Of a DNA stretch of 64,000 nt, positions 1 to 12,090 are shown in pieces; positions within the stretch are counted from its first letter, which is position 1; every line of letters begins with the position of its first letter. The stretch spans positions 96,496,895-96,560,894 of the forward strand of contig CM035226.1 in the NCBI GenBank assembly GCA_020226215.1, in the 5' to 3' direction. Both the position numbers and the translations under genes were made by a program. The DNA is from Sindora glabra. Taxonomy: Eukaryota > Streptophyta > Magnoliopsida > Fabales > Fabaceae. The notes under the pieces are model-generated. The model saw nothing but the letters and a program-made list of their open reading frames with translations, was not told where the DNA came from and did no database searches.

Positions 1-1043
1 TTTATACTAAAATGTGTTGTTTAGTTTTGATGCTTATATTTCAATCTAATTATTTCTAATCATCTACTTTTTGTTAATTTCTATGGGATGCTTTCACCCA
101 TTAGCTCTCCTAAGGTGAGTTTTAGGTATTTAGGAAATATGACATCCTAATCGTACCATCCTAATTGTGTTTAAGCTACTAAACATGGTGTGAGCCATAA
201 AGAGGTCTTTAGCCTAGAAAGGTGCTATCTAGTGGGATAATTAATAGTTAATTTAACATAAATGGAAGTAAAAGTCATCAACAAAGTGACACAATAACTT
301 AATGCAAAAAATAGGAGCAAGGTAATAGTAGATGGTTGCAAAACACATACAAGAGCAACAACTTGTACATTAGTAGTTACAATTATAGAGTGAAATCATT
401 CACATTCTGTAGGAGCAAGTAGTCAGTCAATATACCATAACTCTAAGTTTTATAGTTTCTATCTAAGCCAACCTTAAGACCCATTGCTCTCATGAATAGG
501 GTGGCTCTTATGACTAGTACCCTACCATGCAAGTGAACTCTTGATTAGTAAAGTTTGCCAACCCTTCCTACGACAAGTGGGGAGGAGGCACAAACATCTA
601 AAACATCAACCACCACTATAGAAGAAATATCGAAGACTATACTTAAGGTAAATGTCATACTTAATCCTAAAACTTTTTCATATATATATATACATGAGTT
701 GAAGCTTGATGTACTCTAATAGTGGTAGGATCATCTTAGTGAAAGGTTATGAACATATGGATTTTGGTGAGCCTTCAATTGCATTGTTAACCATTGCTTA
801 GCAATCAAGTTAGAGTGGCCGACGACAAGCTCTTGGTCTATAAAGTAAAGGTGTCAATGCTAAATGATGTGGTCTAGATAATGGATAAAGTGCATAGGAC
901 CTTTATTACATGGCCTCTATCCCATATTCAATCCTAATAGAGGTATCAACATGTATTCCCCCATCAATAAGATTTTTATATTTTTTGAAGTTATTTTAGT
1001 ATTATTGTGTGAGACTATTAACCATGATTATTTATATTTCAAT
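1..1043. other. No recognisable gene
   Basis: The stretch is AT-rich with no ORF or transposon domain that I can identify. Confidence 0.5.
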
Positions 1044-2714
1044 TGTTGGTGTGTGTTCTAGGAACCAATCATATAAATGATTGAAATAATACACAATGTA
1101 TTATGTTTTATTTCAGACAATGCAATTATTATATTTTATTTTCAATTTTTTTGCATAATTTATAACTTAATATAATAATTATCCCTAGAATAGTTTTACT
1201 ATCCTAAAATGCTTCTAGTTAAGTATTATTACGATAGGGATAGTAATAGTACATCGAGACAGCATGTATAGTGACTGATGATTATGAATCATGGATATGT
1301 AATATTAAGTCAATACATGAGTACATTATTAGTGAACAAATGTACTGGATTGGCCCACTATGAGAATACTGCATGGATAAGACTTGTGTCATTAGTAGTT
1401 CTCATATAGCCACAATTGCATATAGTTCTTTGACTTGAAGTCATTACAGTTCCCTACATGAAGGGTTACTCACTTTAATGTCGTCTTATGTCACCTTTAA
1501 TCGGGATGACGAGTAGGGCATTGATTGTGTGTGTCACGAATCATGCAAAGGGAAGTGGTGATATAGATGGGATTTTATTACTCTTATAAAAAAAGAGATA
1601 TATCCTTGGGCCCCTTGATTAAGTAAGATTTATAAATACATGGCCATGCTCAAATGGATTAATATGTGATATTGATCATTTGTTTTGAAGTGTACTCAAT
1701 ATCAAGAAATATAAATTGAACATTGACGAGGATGACATACTTCATGCCTCCAGTTCAATTCGGATATTATTACAAAAGGGATTATGATGCAAAGTGTTGA
1801 TTATGTATTAAGTGGATGTCGAATCATAGACATTCTTACTACTTGAGTGGTAGTGATGTATTGCTAGATACCTCTCACTGTCTTTAGCTCAATAATAAGT
1901 CATTGTTAACATAGTAAAAACCTATAGGGTCACACAAAAAGAGTAAGAATAAAATAATAATTAATTGAACTTTACTTATATTAATATCCAATTAATTGAA
2001 CTTATTTTTATACATATATATTTTTATTAAGAATAATAATATGTTGTTCATGTAATATATATATATATATATATAATATTATATGATATTATTTGATATT
2101 AAAGTAATATCAAATAATTATATTATCAGATATTAGATAAATATATTATGAGATAATATTATTTTGATATTTGATAACTATATGCAATTATCTAAATATT
2201 AAGATATTTATATTATGAGATAATATTATTATATAATATTAGATAATTAATAAATAAGTCCTATCTCTTCTCACTCTCTCTAAGATAAGGATAAGATGAG
2301 TTGTTAAGTGTGATTAGAATTTTGGAGGCATTATCCTAGTAGGACTAGGATTGTAACTTGCCTAAGTTCTATAAAAAGGGACTTAAGGGCAGCACTTTTA
2401 CACACGCTCATAAGCTTCCATAAAACCCTAAATCACTCAGAAAACACCTAATCCTAATCCTAGAGAAAGAAATGCATCCTAACAGATTCGTGAAGAGTGA
2501 GAGGTCATTATTCACTTTGTATGAATACCGTAGAGACGTTGTATCTTCCAACCGACATTTGATTCATTTGCTCTTTCAAGTTTTGATCAGTAGAAATACG
2601 AGTGCCTAATAGGTAAAACCCTAATCATTAATTTATGTATTTTGCATGGATCCTAGATAGAATTCGAATAAAGTTTTGAATTTTTGCTGCGTATGATAAT
2701 TTGAATTCCTAACA
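1044..2714 (+). mobile_element. Solo LTR of a Copia-like retrotransposon
   Basis: The segment begins TGTTGGTGTGTGTTCTAGGA and ends CTGCGTATGATAATTTGAAT plus TCCTAACA, with the TGTTRG...YYAACA termini common in plant Copia LTRs. A TATA-like CTATAAAAAGGG lies at about 2370-2381, followed by leader-like sequence. Flanking pentamers TCAAT (left) and TTAAT (right) may be a mutated target duplication. No gag or pol lies next to it, so a solo LTR is the simplest reading. Confidence 0.6.
2055..2076. repeat. (AT)n microsatellite inside the solo LTR
   Basis: About eleven AT dinucleotides sit within an extended AT-rich stretch (2020-2250) in which ATATTATTTGATATTA-like blocks recur. Confidence 0.85.
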
Positions 2715-2719
2715 TTAAT

Positions 2720-5700
2720 AACTTCTTAGGCATGCTCAGAAGGAGCTTCTCAATCTTTCTTAGAAAAGACTACAATGATGCCTCGATAGGTATTAGGGCA
2801 AGGATTCCTAAGTCATGCTCTTAATTAAGGTGGATATGATGGAATTGAAATTTTTCATTTTCCTTGAAAAAGCTTCCATTAAGTAGTTGTTGACATTCAA
2901 GGAACTCGATATGACTTGTATTCAACTCTAGATTAGGTAAGTTTATGCTATCTTCTTTAATTAAATATAAATTAATTGAACTACTATTTAAATACAAGTT
3001 TAGCTTATGTTAATCCTTCTACAAGTGTTGCTTTGGCATGTTGCTATCATTAAATGTTGCATATGAATTATGAAATCCATATCAACTCGATACACTATCT
3101 ACATTGGAAAAGGATAAAAGGTAGGACTACATTGTCAAGGCTTTACTACATTAGCCTAGGAAAAACTCCTACTTCAAGCTATACCAAGAGGAGTAAATCT
3201 CACTTATGCTTTAGTTGTGATTTTTTTTCTTAAATAAATTTTGATAGTTATATTATATTATAGTTATCATTGGATGCTTGCCTCAGTAATGCCTAAAGAC
3301 AAGCTCATCTGCTGGATGGATCCTAAATTGCACATTGTAACACACCAAAATTAAATTATTACTAGTTTGCTAAAAATAATGCAATATAGTGAGACAAATT
3401 AGATCGTATCCTAGTGATCCCTTAATTTACTTTTCTCAATTAACTTACTAACAAGATTACACAATTGTTTTAGTTATTTATTAACTAAAAATAGAAGAAA
3501 AGCAAAAAAAAGTAAAATAACAAATGCAAATAGAATACACACAGAATGCAAAAAAATTCAAATAGTATGCAAAATGAACATAGAATCAAAATTAGGGGTC
3601 TAATACAAAATTAAAATAAATGTACTAAACAATGCAAAATACAATAGAAAAATAGAAAGAAAATCAATATAATGAAATAGTTAATCTAAGGATTTAAGAG
3701 CTGTTAATATAGATTAATCATAGATCAGAAAGGAATTGACTATTTTGATTAATTTTGCAACCTTATATTATTTGAAACCACTACAATAATTCATGAATCT
3801 TATGTTAGATGACCATCTAAGATTTGATCATTTAATATTAGTTAAATTAAGCAATCATTATAATTCGTAAAAATCTAGATTGAAATTAATTTAAAAATAA
3901 CACTCAACTAAATAGAGGAATTAAATTAGAAATCTCTAATTCAATCTCTTAACCCTCTGTCCCTATGTATAAAATCATGATTAACTAACCACAATTTAAC
4001 ATAAAAATAGATAAGAATTAGAAATCACAAGGTTGAATACTAATCATACTAAATCAATATTCAACATATGCAATGTCAAAGCCATTAGTATAAAGAATAA
4101 GGGAAAGAGAAAAATCAATTAGAAGAAGTCAATATTACAAATTGGAATCTCTTAATTTAGATGAAAAAAAGCTTTAAAATCCTTAAATCAACTGGATGCT
4201 TAGCCTTTAATGTTAAAAAACAAGAAAACTAGAAAAAAAAAAAAGTTATCCACTAAATTGTGTAGCATGCAAAGTCTTATATTGTGTTCTTACCTTCTTA
4301 CCTCACTGTCTGACTTAATAACCTTAGAAGCCTAATAGACCAAGTTCCTATGCCTCTTAGGGTTACAAGAAAATGGCCTTACTAATTTTTAGAAACCTAA
4401 AACCTATATTAGAAAGTGATGAATTACAAGAGTTAAAATAAAGAAATTCCATTAGTTTAACTTCTATCTAAAGTAAAACCACTTAAACTATGTGATTTTG
4501 GTAAATCATAAATATAAAAGTTATAGAATTAGGTATTAGGAAGCTTTAAGTGCTAGTTTCACATTAATTAGACCTTTAGAGTTCTAGATATGGCCTAAAA
4601 ACTAAAGTTGGCTCAGTTAAGATAGAAATAAAACTTAAATTTCTTGGCTAAATAAGACCTTCTAGTAGTCTGAATTAGGCTTTGACATTAAAGTTGTAAG
4701 GCCTTTTTTAAGCTATCTAATGATATAAATATCACTCTAATCTAACATCTAGAGCCTAAAATATAATTAAAAACTTGAAATAATGTAAAAGTTTAGCATT
4801 AATTGAATAATTTTAATTCAATTGAAAATCATCCATAAATTATAAAATAAGGTCAGTTCTATGAAATAAAGCATATGTAACACACTAAAAGACATGAAAT
4901 AGGAGAAAATAATGCAATAAATATTTTTCACATTAGATCCTTTGTTAGGAGAAGTGTAATTTATATTGAAGAATTCCTTGGAATGAGCTTTAACCATAGC
5001 TTCCAAGCAAGGCTTGAAATTAGGGTTTGGGAAATCTTTCAAATGGGAAAAAGTGTAAGCATGCCATTAATAATAAGATTATGTCATATTTGATTAGGAA
5101 GACTATGGGCCAGTTAGTTGAAATAGACTTCATATTTTTTATAATGCCCAAAATAGCCTGAAACTGTAGAGTATGGCTACTGTGTCATGCACTATATGTT
5201 TGGTTTGTTGTCTACTTCTACCATTTGCAAATTTCATTTTATGTTTTTTTCCAATCCTAAATTAATTCTCTCTTTAACGAGTGCTCTCTTTCTAATTTGA
5301 AGATAATTCTTTTCTTTTTTATGTTTTTACCCACTAAATTTTTTTTACAGGAATGAATCTTTATTAACCCATCACTAAATTTGTGAGATTAAGCATTCAT
5401 TGGAAAAATAAAGGATTTAGGGGTAAGGATTTGTTTTGTTTTTATTTTTATTCTTGCAATGTAGTTTTTTATTTCATAATCTACCGTATCTTATTATCAT
5501 TCATTGTGATGCAAGTTTTATAGGTTTGTATAAATAAGAAATTTAATTTCTTTCTTCTTCTTTAGCTTTTGGTTGTATTATTTACTATCATTTTCATACA
5601 ATTTAATAAGTGATCATTGCATTTATAAAGATTGGATTCAACTATTCTTTTCTAGAGAGTGCCAACCTCATATGTTAAGCAATGGGTATTATTATAGTAT

Positions 5701-6159
5701 TTAGTAGTTCACCCATTTATGATTAAGGTATTCAATATAACATTTTTTAGTTTTCAAACTTCTATTATAAGATCTTTTATTTAAAATTTTTATTATATGG
5801 GATATTGTTTGTAGTTTCTGGGTACAGTGTTCTTAAAGGTTGAATATAAAGGAATATAAAGATGATCTAGGAGAGAGGAACTAAAGTAAGAGGAGTGGGA
5901 TAAAGATGAGTGGGGTAAATTAAGTGGAAATATATAATATATCACATCATTTATTAATATAAACTAAAATGGTATGTCAAAATTAGATATTAGTTCTTTA
6001 TAAATGATCGATGTTGAAAGTTCTTTCCCATATCTCTAGCATAAGCTAGGACATCAAATTTCTTATATCATAAATGATGTTATTGTAATATTTCACCATA
6101 ACCAATGTTGTTGTAACATTTTCCAATATTTAGTCTCCTAAATACTTGATGTTTATAAG
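2720..6159. other. No recognisable gene
   Basis: Only short chance ORFs occur, including a 74-codon frame at 5042-4818 (-) without recognisable features. It may contain further repeat remnants, but I could not classify any. Confidence 0.5.
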
Positions 6160-9100
6160 CTATTTTGTAGTAGTGCTGCTTTTGTAAATGATCCATTTTG
6201 CAAGAAGATTATTGATTTCCTTTCGATAGTATTGTAGAAGTTCTTAATTCATTTGGATTTTCTTGGCTTTCGTAAGGATTTTTTTAAAATTATTTTTCAT
6301 ATGATAAATCTACCATATGTTGTATTTTTTTTTCTTAGAGCATTTGGAAGGTTAGAATAAATTTGGCTAACTATCCTTTTTTTTTTTTAAGATGCTAGTT
6401 TTTCTTGAACAATTAGAATAACAAAATGTTGTTCTATCCTTTTAAATCAAATTTGTTCGGAAAGATAATTGATTTGATTTTCCTTACATTTAACTAAGTT
6501 CATTTCTTTAAAGATAGCATCCATTATGAATAAAAAAACCAATATTTTCTCCTATAACCTTTACTATCATTCCTTTATCAAATACCTTATATAGAGTTAA
6601 GCATAGATAAAAAGGTGTTCCAATGATAACCCTACTAGATAAATTTTTTCTAATAAGAGAGATTGCTTGATTTTGTAGGAATAGTTGATTGTTTCTACAT
6701 CTGGAAATTTATAAATAATTTGAAGAAGAAAACCATTAGTGGATCTAAGGTGCTATTGGGCTTTTTTCAAAGAATTTGACATGGATTAGACCTTCTTGAA
6801 TGCAATTAAGACCATCATCTCTGTTAAAAGGAACTACAGTTCTATCTCCCAATCATCTTTTACTAAGTTGATAGGAATATAGTAATTTTGGATAGGTATT
6901 CTAGAAATAACTCCTAAAAGCTCATCCTCATTTCCACTCTTTTTTTTATTCCTTTTCTATGGGAGTGTCTTGGAGGTTAGAGAGAATTAAGCTATGAAGC
7001 TCTTATTACTCTCTAATTTCCTTTATTTCTATTTTTAGAAGATTTATTTCAAATTGTAAATTTATGAAGTTATAGGTTTATTACTTTATGATTTGAAACT
7101 ATCCAAAACATCCTTAAAGTTGTTGGAAATTGCTATAAGAGGCTTATAGAAAGGTGAGGGTTTATCTAGGGTTTGATTAAATTTTTGGAGATAATTTTTC
7201 TTTTATTCATTATCAGGTTTCTACGGGAATGTCTTGGAGGTTAGAGAGAATTAAGCTATGAAACTCTTGTTACTCTCTAATTTCCTTGATTTCTATTTTT
7301 AGAAGATTTATTTCAAATTGTAAATTTTTAAAGCTATAGGTTTATTACTTTATGATTTGAAACTTTCCACAACATCCTTATTGCTATAAGAGGCTTATAG
7401 AAAGGTGAGGGTTTATCTAGGGTTTGATTAAATTTTTGGAGATAATTTTTCTTTTGTTCATTATCAAGTTAGGTGCTGATAACATTTTAAAAAAGACCAT
7501 GTTATCTAGTAAGAATATTTATCTCTTTTTATGATGATGATGATTTCTTTATTTCTAAAGAAATCTACCATCATTTGGTAGTCATGATGCTTCTTGAACT
7601 TGATCAACTTCTATTGAAAACTTTTCTCATTCAAATGAATCTTTAGCTAATAAGTTTCTTATTTAATTGAGAAAGTTTTCATTAAGTTCACAATTTCTAA
7701 TTTTCCTATTTAACTTGTGGTATTTAGCTATATGACCAGGTTTGTTACACTTGAAACAAATTGGTCTAATCTTTTAATTTGGTGGAAAAGTATAATGAGG
7801 TTTCCTTTTGATATTGTTTGCTATGGGATTCTAAGTGAATTGGTTACCTAGGCTCAGCTTGTTGCTTAATTCTATACTTATGCTTTGTTTTGAATGTTTT
7901 TAATAATGTAAATCCAAATTATTCATAGAAAGTTCCTAATTCTTTGCAATTTAAGGTTTTTTTAGCTAATTACATTTGTATTTTTCCATCTTAATAGATT
8001 TTAAAGGCTGCCTTTTGAACATAAATTGTTAATTCCATACATAAGTCATTCATAAGGAATAATGCTAATGAATTGGTTCCTAATTTTTTCCTTAACCTCA
8101 TCTCCTAAGGATCTGGAAAAACTTGTATGGAATTTTTCCTTCCAAAAAGGTCAATTACTATCGAATCTAGTGTAAATCCTTCTAAAGAAGGTAACCTTAT
8201 GCCACCTAAAGTTAAATAAGGTTCTACATAGTAATTTAGCTAATTTGTCTTTCTATCAGCCAAGGTCTCCTGTGAAATGTTTGGTGATATTGTAAATTAA
8301 ATGGTTTACAACATTAGGAATTGGTTAACAATTAGATCCTATTATTACTAATTCCTAAGGATCAATTTTTATGGATTCTAATATTTAGATTCTTTCAACT
8401 TTAGTGAGATGTTCATCCCACGATCCTTTGAGTTACCTAGTAAAGCCATCGAGATGTGAATAACTGTTAAGTCATTACATCCATGATTTGTTTATAGGTT
8501 GTACTAACCATGATCATTTGCTAAATGGTATTGAAGATTTCATATTCAAATTTGTCATCTATATTCCATTCATAGATGTTATTCCCATTGTAGGAATTCT
8601 AAAATATTTGGGGTTTTTCTTTTATGAATTAGTTTGGAAAGTTAGCCTTAGTATAATACATTTTTTTGTGGTACTCTCTAACTTGGAGGTGTTAGGGGCA
8701 ATCATTCTTCCTAGTTCTTGCCTACTTTTTATATTATTTGGTCTATCTTAGCTATATCTAGATTTTGGGATAAAAATATTTACTTTTTTGTGAGGTATTT
8801 GGTATGGTTTGAATAGAGGTTGCTCTATCCTTTTGTTGCTAATGGATGTTTACCTTAATGAACTAGTAAAGACTCCATCTAAATGTTATTGAACAAGAGT
8901 TTAGAGGCATTTATTGGTATAGTTGCTTTCTTCCATTAGAGATTGTATATCTCTTGAAGAAACCTTTTCTCCTTTTATAACATCCTTTACTTTGAAAGGT
9001 TTCTACATGGTCCCTAGACACTAATGGCTTTACCAAAAAGATAACCAATTTGGTTAGCTTCAACATATGCTTCAAACCATTCAAAAAAAGGAATATTTAT

Positions 9101-10490
9101 TTCATTTTTGTTCATAAAATTATAATAAAAAGTTTAAGTATTTGATATGTATTTCCCTTTGTAATTTTTTAAAAACTAGGTTCTTTGAGGAATGAACTCT
9201 TTTGAGTAGAATTCTTTCCTTAAATATCTTGCTGATTTGAAAAACCTTTTAAAAGAATTTAAGTCATAAATCATTTGGGTTCTAAATTATCATTAATCAT
9301 TTAAGAACAAGTTGGAGAATTGATAGATTCAACATCTTTTTTATCATATTCTTCATTTTTCTCCTTTTCTTTTTAAATAGTTTATGTACAAAGTGGTTAA
9401 GGAATCTTAGTGGAATTTTTTATTCCTATCAAATCAACGTCAACTATTAATTGAGTGGATGAATATCCTACAAAGGAATTCCTAAGGGTTCAAGGGTTTT
9501 CCTTGATCATTTTCTTTCTTTTATGAAGGAATTTCTATATAGCTTGACATAACCACTCTTATCTAGGTTGTTTGGTTTTATAAATGATTCTATAACTTTG
9601 GGTTTTAACCAAGATCGACTTCTATTAAAGGAGAACTAAACTAAATCATTTGGTTTGGTTTCAAACCTAGATATCTCTCTAAATAGGATTTGTAGGGTTT
9701 AGTTGCCTTTTGAACACCCTAGGGTTCAAGATAAACTGTACTATCCTAAGGTGTTCCATAAGGAATTAGAAGGTTAACTTTAATGGAGTTACTAAGAAAA
9801 AGGGTAGTTTCTCCTTTCCTAGTTGGGGATTTGATGCATATAAAAGCATCAAAGTTGTGAAGTTTATAGTGAATCCTATAAATAATCATTACAAGAACTT
9901 AGCCAAGTTCCATGTTATAACCATGGAATTTGATGTTGAGTTTCAACACTGCCTCAGGAAACTACTTGAAGAACCATATCAAAGTTTGGAAAACAATTGA
10001 AATATATGGGCCCTTGGGAAAGGCTTATTTTCAATGCTGCTAGCAGGGATTATTCAAAATTGGACATTCTACCATCCCTTAAACATAAGAAAATGGCATT
10101 ATTTAGTCCTTTTTTTAGGGTTGATTTTGTAGTTATTTGGATGCATTATATATGCATGCATTTATATTTTTCACTATGCTTTTTAGCAGTTTTACTAGAG
10201 TAAAACTTTCATCTTCATGCTTAACACTAGCTCCTTCTTCAGCAATTTTGATTATGTAATCAGATCTAATGAAGAAAGGATGAAGCTATTTCTCTAGGAA
10301 TTTAGACATTTTCTAATCATCAGTTTCCAAGTCAATTTCTTCAAATTTGATTTCTTCTTTGAAAATGGATTTTGAATCATTTTTAATTGAAAAAGGATTT
10401 TAAGGAAGATGGAGAGTCTAAAAAGCAAGCAAAAGAAGAACAACACATTAGAAACAAAGTAAAATTTCTCCTATCTAATATCAAAACTTT
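6160..10490 (-). mobile_element. Endogenous plant pararetrovirus fragment (Caulimoviridae, petuvirus-like), decayed
   Basis: Translated on the minus strand and scattered over frames, this stretch shows parts of one polyprotein in the expected order. A coat-protein-like region covers about 9060-8000, including VKEKIRNQF near 8100. A CCHC zinc knuckle with the spacing CxxCxxxxHxxxxC lies at 7763-7718, but its last Cys is His. A linker rich in K/E follows near 7470-6960. A retropepsin-like region covers about 6900-6600, with LNCIQEGL near 6800 and VIIGTP near 6620. The start of the reverse transcriptase lies near 6330-6180, after which homology stops. Many stops, frameshifts and one internal duplication show it is old and non-functional. 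The part from 9060 to 10490 is assigned by position and only weak likeness. A Ty3-like retroelement is the main alternative. Confidence 0.7.
6954..7470. repeat. Two-copy tandem duplication inside the pararetrovirus fragment
   Basis: A unit starting TTCTATGGGAGTGTCTTGGA (6956) recurs as TTCTACGGGAATGTCTTGGA (7220), and the two run nearly identically through TTGGAGATAATTTTTCTTTT. The second copy lacks about 21 bases around the TTGTTGGAAATTGCTATAAG part. The few mismatches show this is much younger than the decay of the surrounding fragment. Confidence 0.9.
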
Positions 10491-11129
10491 TCAAGTTTAA
10501 TAAAGATGTAAATATAAATAGTTTATATTTACCATATGAATTAAATATTAATGTCTCAATATGAATTGTTCATTATGAATTGTCTACCCCCGTCTTATAC
10601 TTCATAAGAGCATGAGTGATAGAGATTGCCCTTAATTTAACCACCAATATGGGATTTATATATCTTTATGAACTAATGCTTAACAACGTGCTATTAATTT
10701 TTCAAAATTTTAGTCATATTCTAATGTTAACATATAATTTATAAAGACAAATATAATTCATTTATATAATCTATCTTTCTTTCTCTCCTCGTGCCTTTTT
10801 CCCCTCCTAACACAATATCTCTCATTCTCTTATGGTTTGTTTGATCAATAGAATAGAAATGGATAATGAAATAGAACACAATAATCATTTTATGATTTTG
10901 TTTAATATAGTTATAAATGAAATTTCATTTTTATATTTAATACAACAAAACAACTGGAAAATGGATGAGCAAAAGATTAATAAATAAAAATAATATCTTC
11001 ATAAAAGATACATGTTTATTCAATTTAAAAATTAAATTCAAATATTTTTTATATAATTTGATTTAATAAAAATTTATTTATTTGAAAAATAATACAAAGT
11101 TGTATTTTATTTTCCATTAGAAAAATTAC

Positions 11130-12090
11130 AATAAAAATTCTATAATAAGAGCATAATAAGTTGTAATTCATTGATTTTTATTTTATATTAAATTTTTTTA
11201 TAAAAATATTTGTTTCTGTAAACAATATAAAAAATATCTTACTTTGTATTCTATTAATAAAAATACAATCATCAAAATATTTTTTGGTAAAAGCATTGAA
11301 ATGATAACATCACTTTATTATTTTGGTACCAATCCTTATAATTTTAATCAGATTATAATGAGGCCTTTAAAGTTAAAAAGTTTTGAATTCAATCCTAATA
11401 CTTATATTTCATTTCTAATTAGATGCTTCTTTTTTATCTTTCTATTAGAACTTGTTTGCAAGTGGCATATATGGACAGTGTTCTTTCAATGTGATTTAAC
11501 GATTATGGTTGATGTAGAGCTTTCATATAATTTATATTTGTATTTAAGTGGTGAATAATTTTTTTAAAAAAATTACTGTATATTATATTTAATTATTTTG
11601 ATTTTAAAGAAGAAGAATTGATCAATTGTCTCATCTCTATAAACTATTAATAGATCATTGTTTATGTAAATCGATTGCTAACAAGAAAGAAGAAAAAAAT
11701 TAATAAGAAGAGGAAAATGAATATAAGAATTCCATTAAAAACTTTTAAACATTTTGAATTTAATTGAAATTGAGTAAAACTGTATTAATTAATATAGTAT
11801 TTTAATCTATTATTTATTTATATAAATTAATTTTAAAATGTATAATGTTATAAAAAATTGTTTTAAATATGATTACTCTAGTAATGGGATGAAAATTCCA
11901 TCGTTTAATAAAGTTATCATTCCCAAGCGAATGAGCAATTCTATTTCAACAGTGCCACCCAAACAAACACTTTGACGCTCCCTTTTCCATTTCCATTCAA
12001 CCCAGCAAGACCTGCATGAAACTTTTTCCATGACGCTTCCTTTTCCATTTCCATTCAACCCAGCAAGACTTGCATGAAACTTTTTCTACA
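11130..12090. repeat. Duplicated block D0
   Basis: The block aligns in the same orientation with 50775-53330. Shared landmarks are TTGATTTTTATTTT (11170 versus 50810), CATTTCTAATTAGATGCTTC versus CATTTCTAATAGGATACTTC, ATATGGRCA, GTATTTAAGTGGTGAATAAT versus ATATTTAAGTGATAAATAAT, and TTAATAGATCATTG. D0 lacks the MITE and the TRIM element present in the other copy and so represents the empty sites. The open frame at 11244-11558 has no recognisable product and is not conserved. Confidence 0.7.
11973..12090. repeat. Two-copy ~59-base tandem repeat
   Basis: A unit GACGCTCCCTTTTCCATTTC...GAAACTTTTTCCAT is followed directly by GACGCTTCCTTTTCCATTTC...GAAACTTTTTC with very few mismatches. Related single copies lie in D1 and D2. 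The opposite-strand open frame over it is a shadow of the repeat. Confidence 0.9.

Noticed and set aside
8488..8751. 87-codon plus-strand ORF
   Set aside because: It lies antisense to the pararetrovirus coat region and has no recognisable domain; a shadow frame.
11244..11558. 104-codon plus-strand ORF
   Set aside because: The aligned D0 partner at 51.2-52.9 kb is not open and is split by insertions; the peptide looks random.
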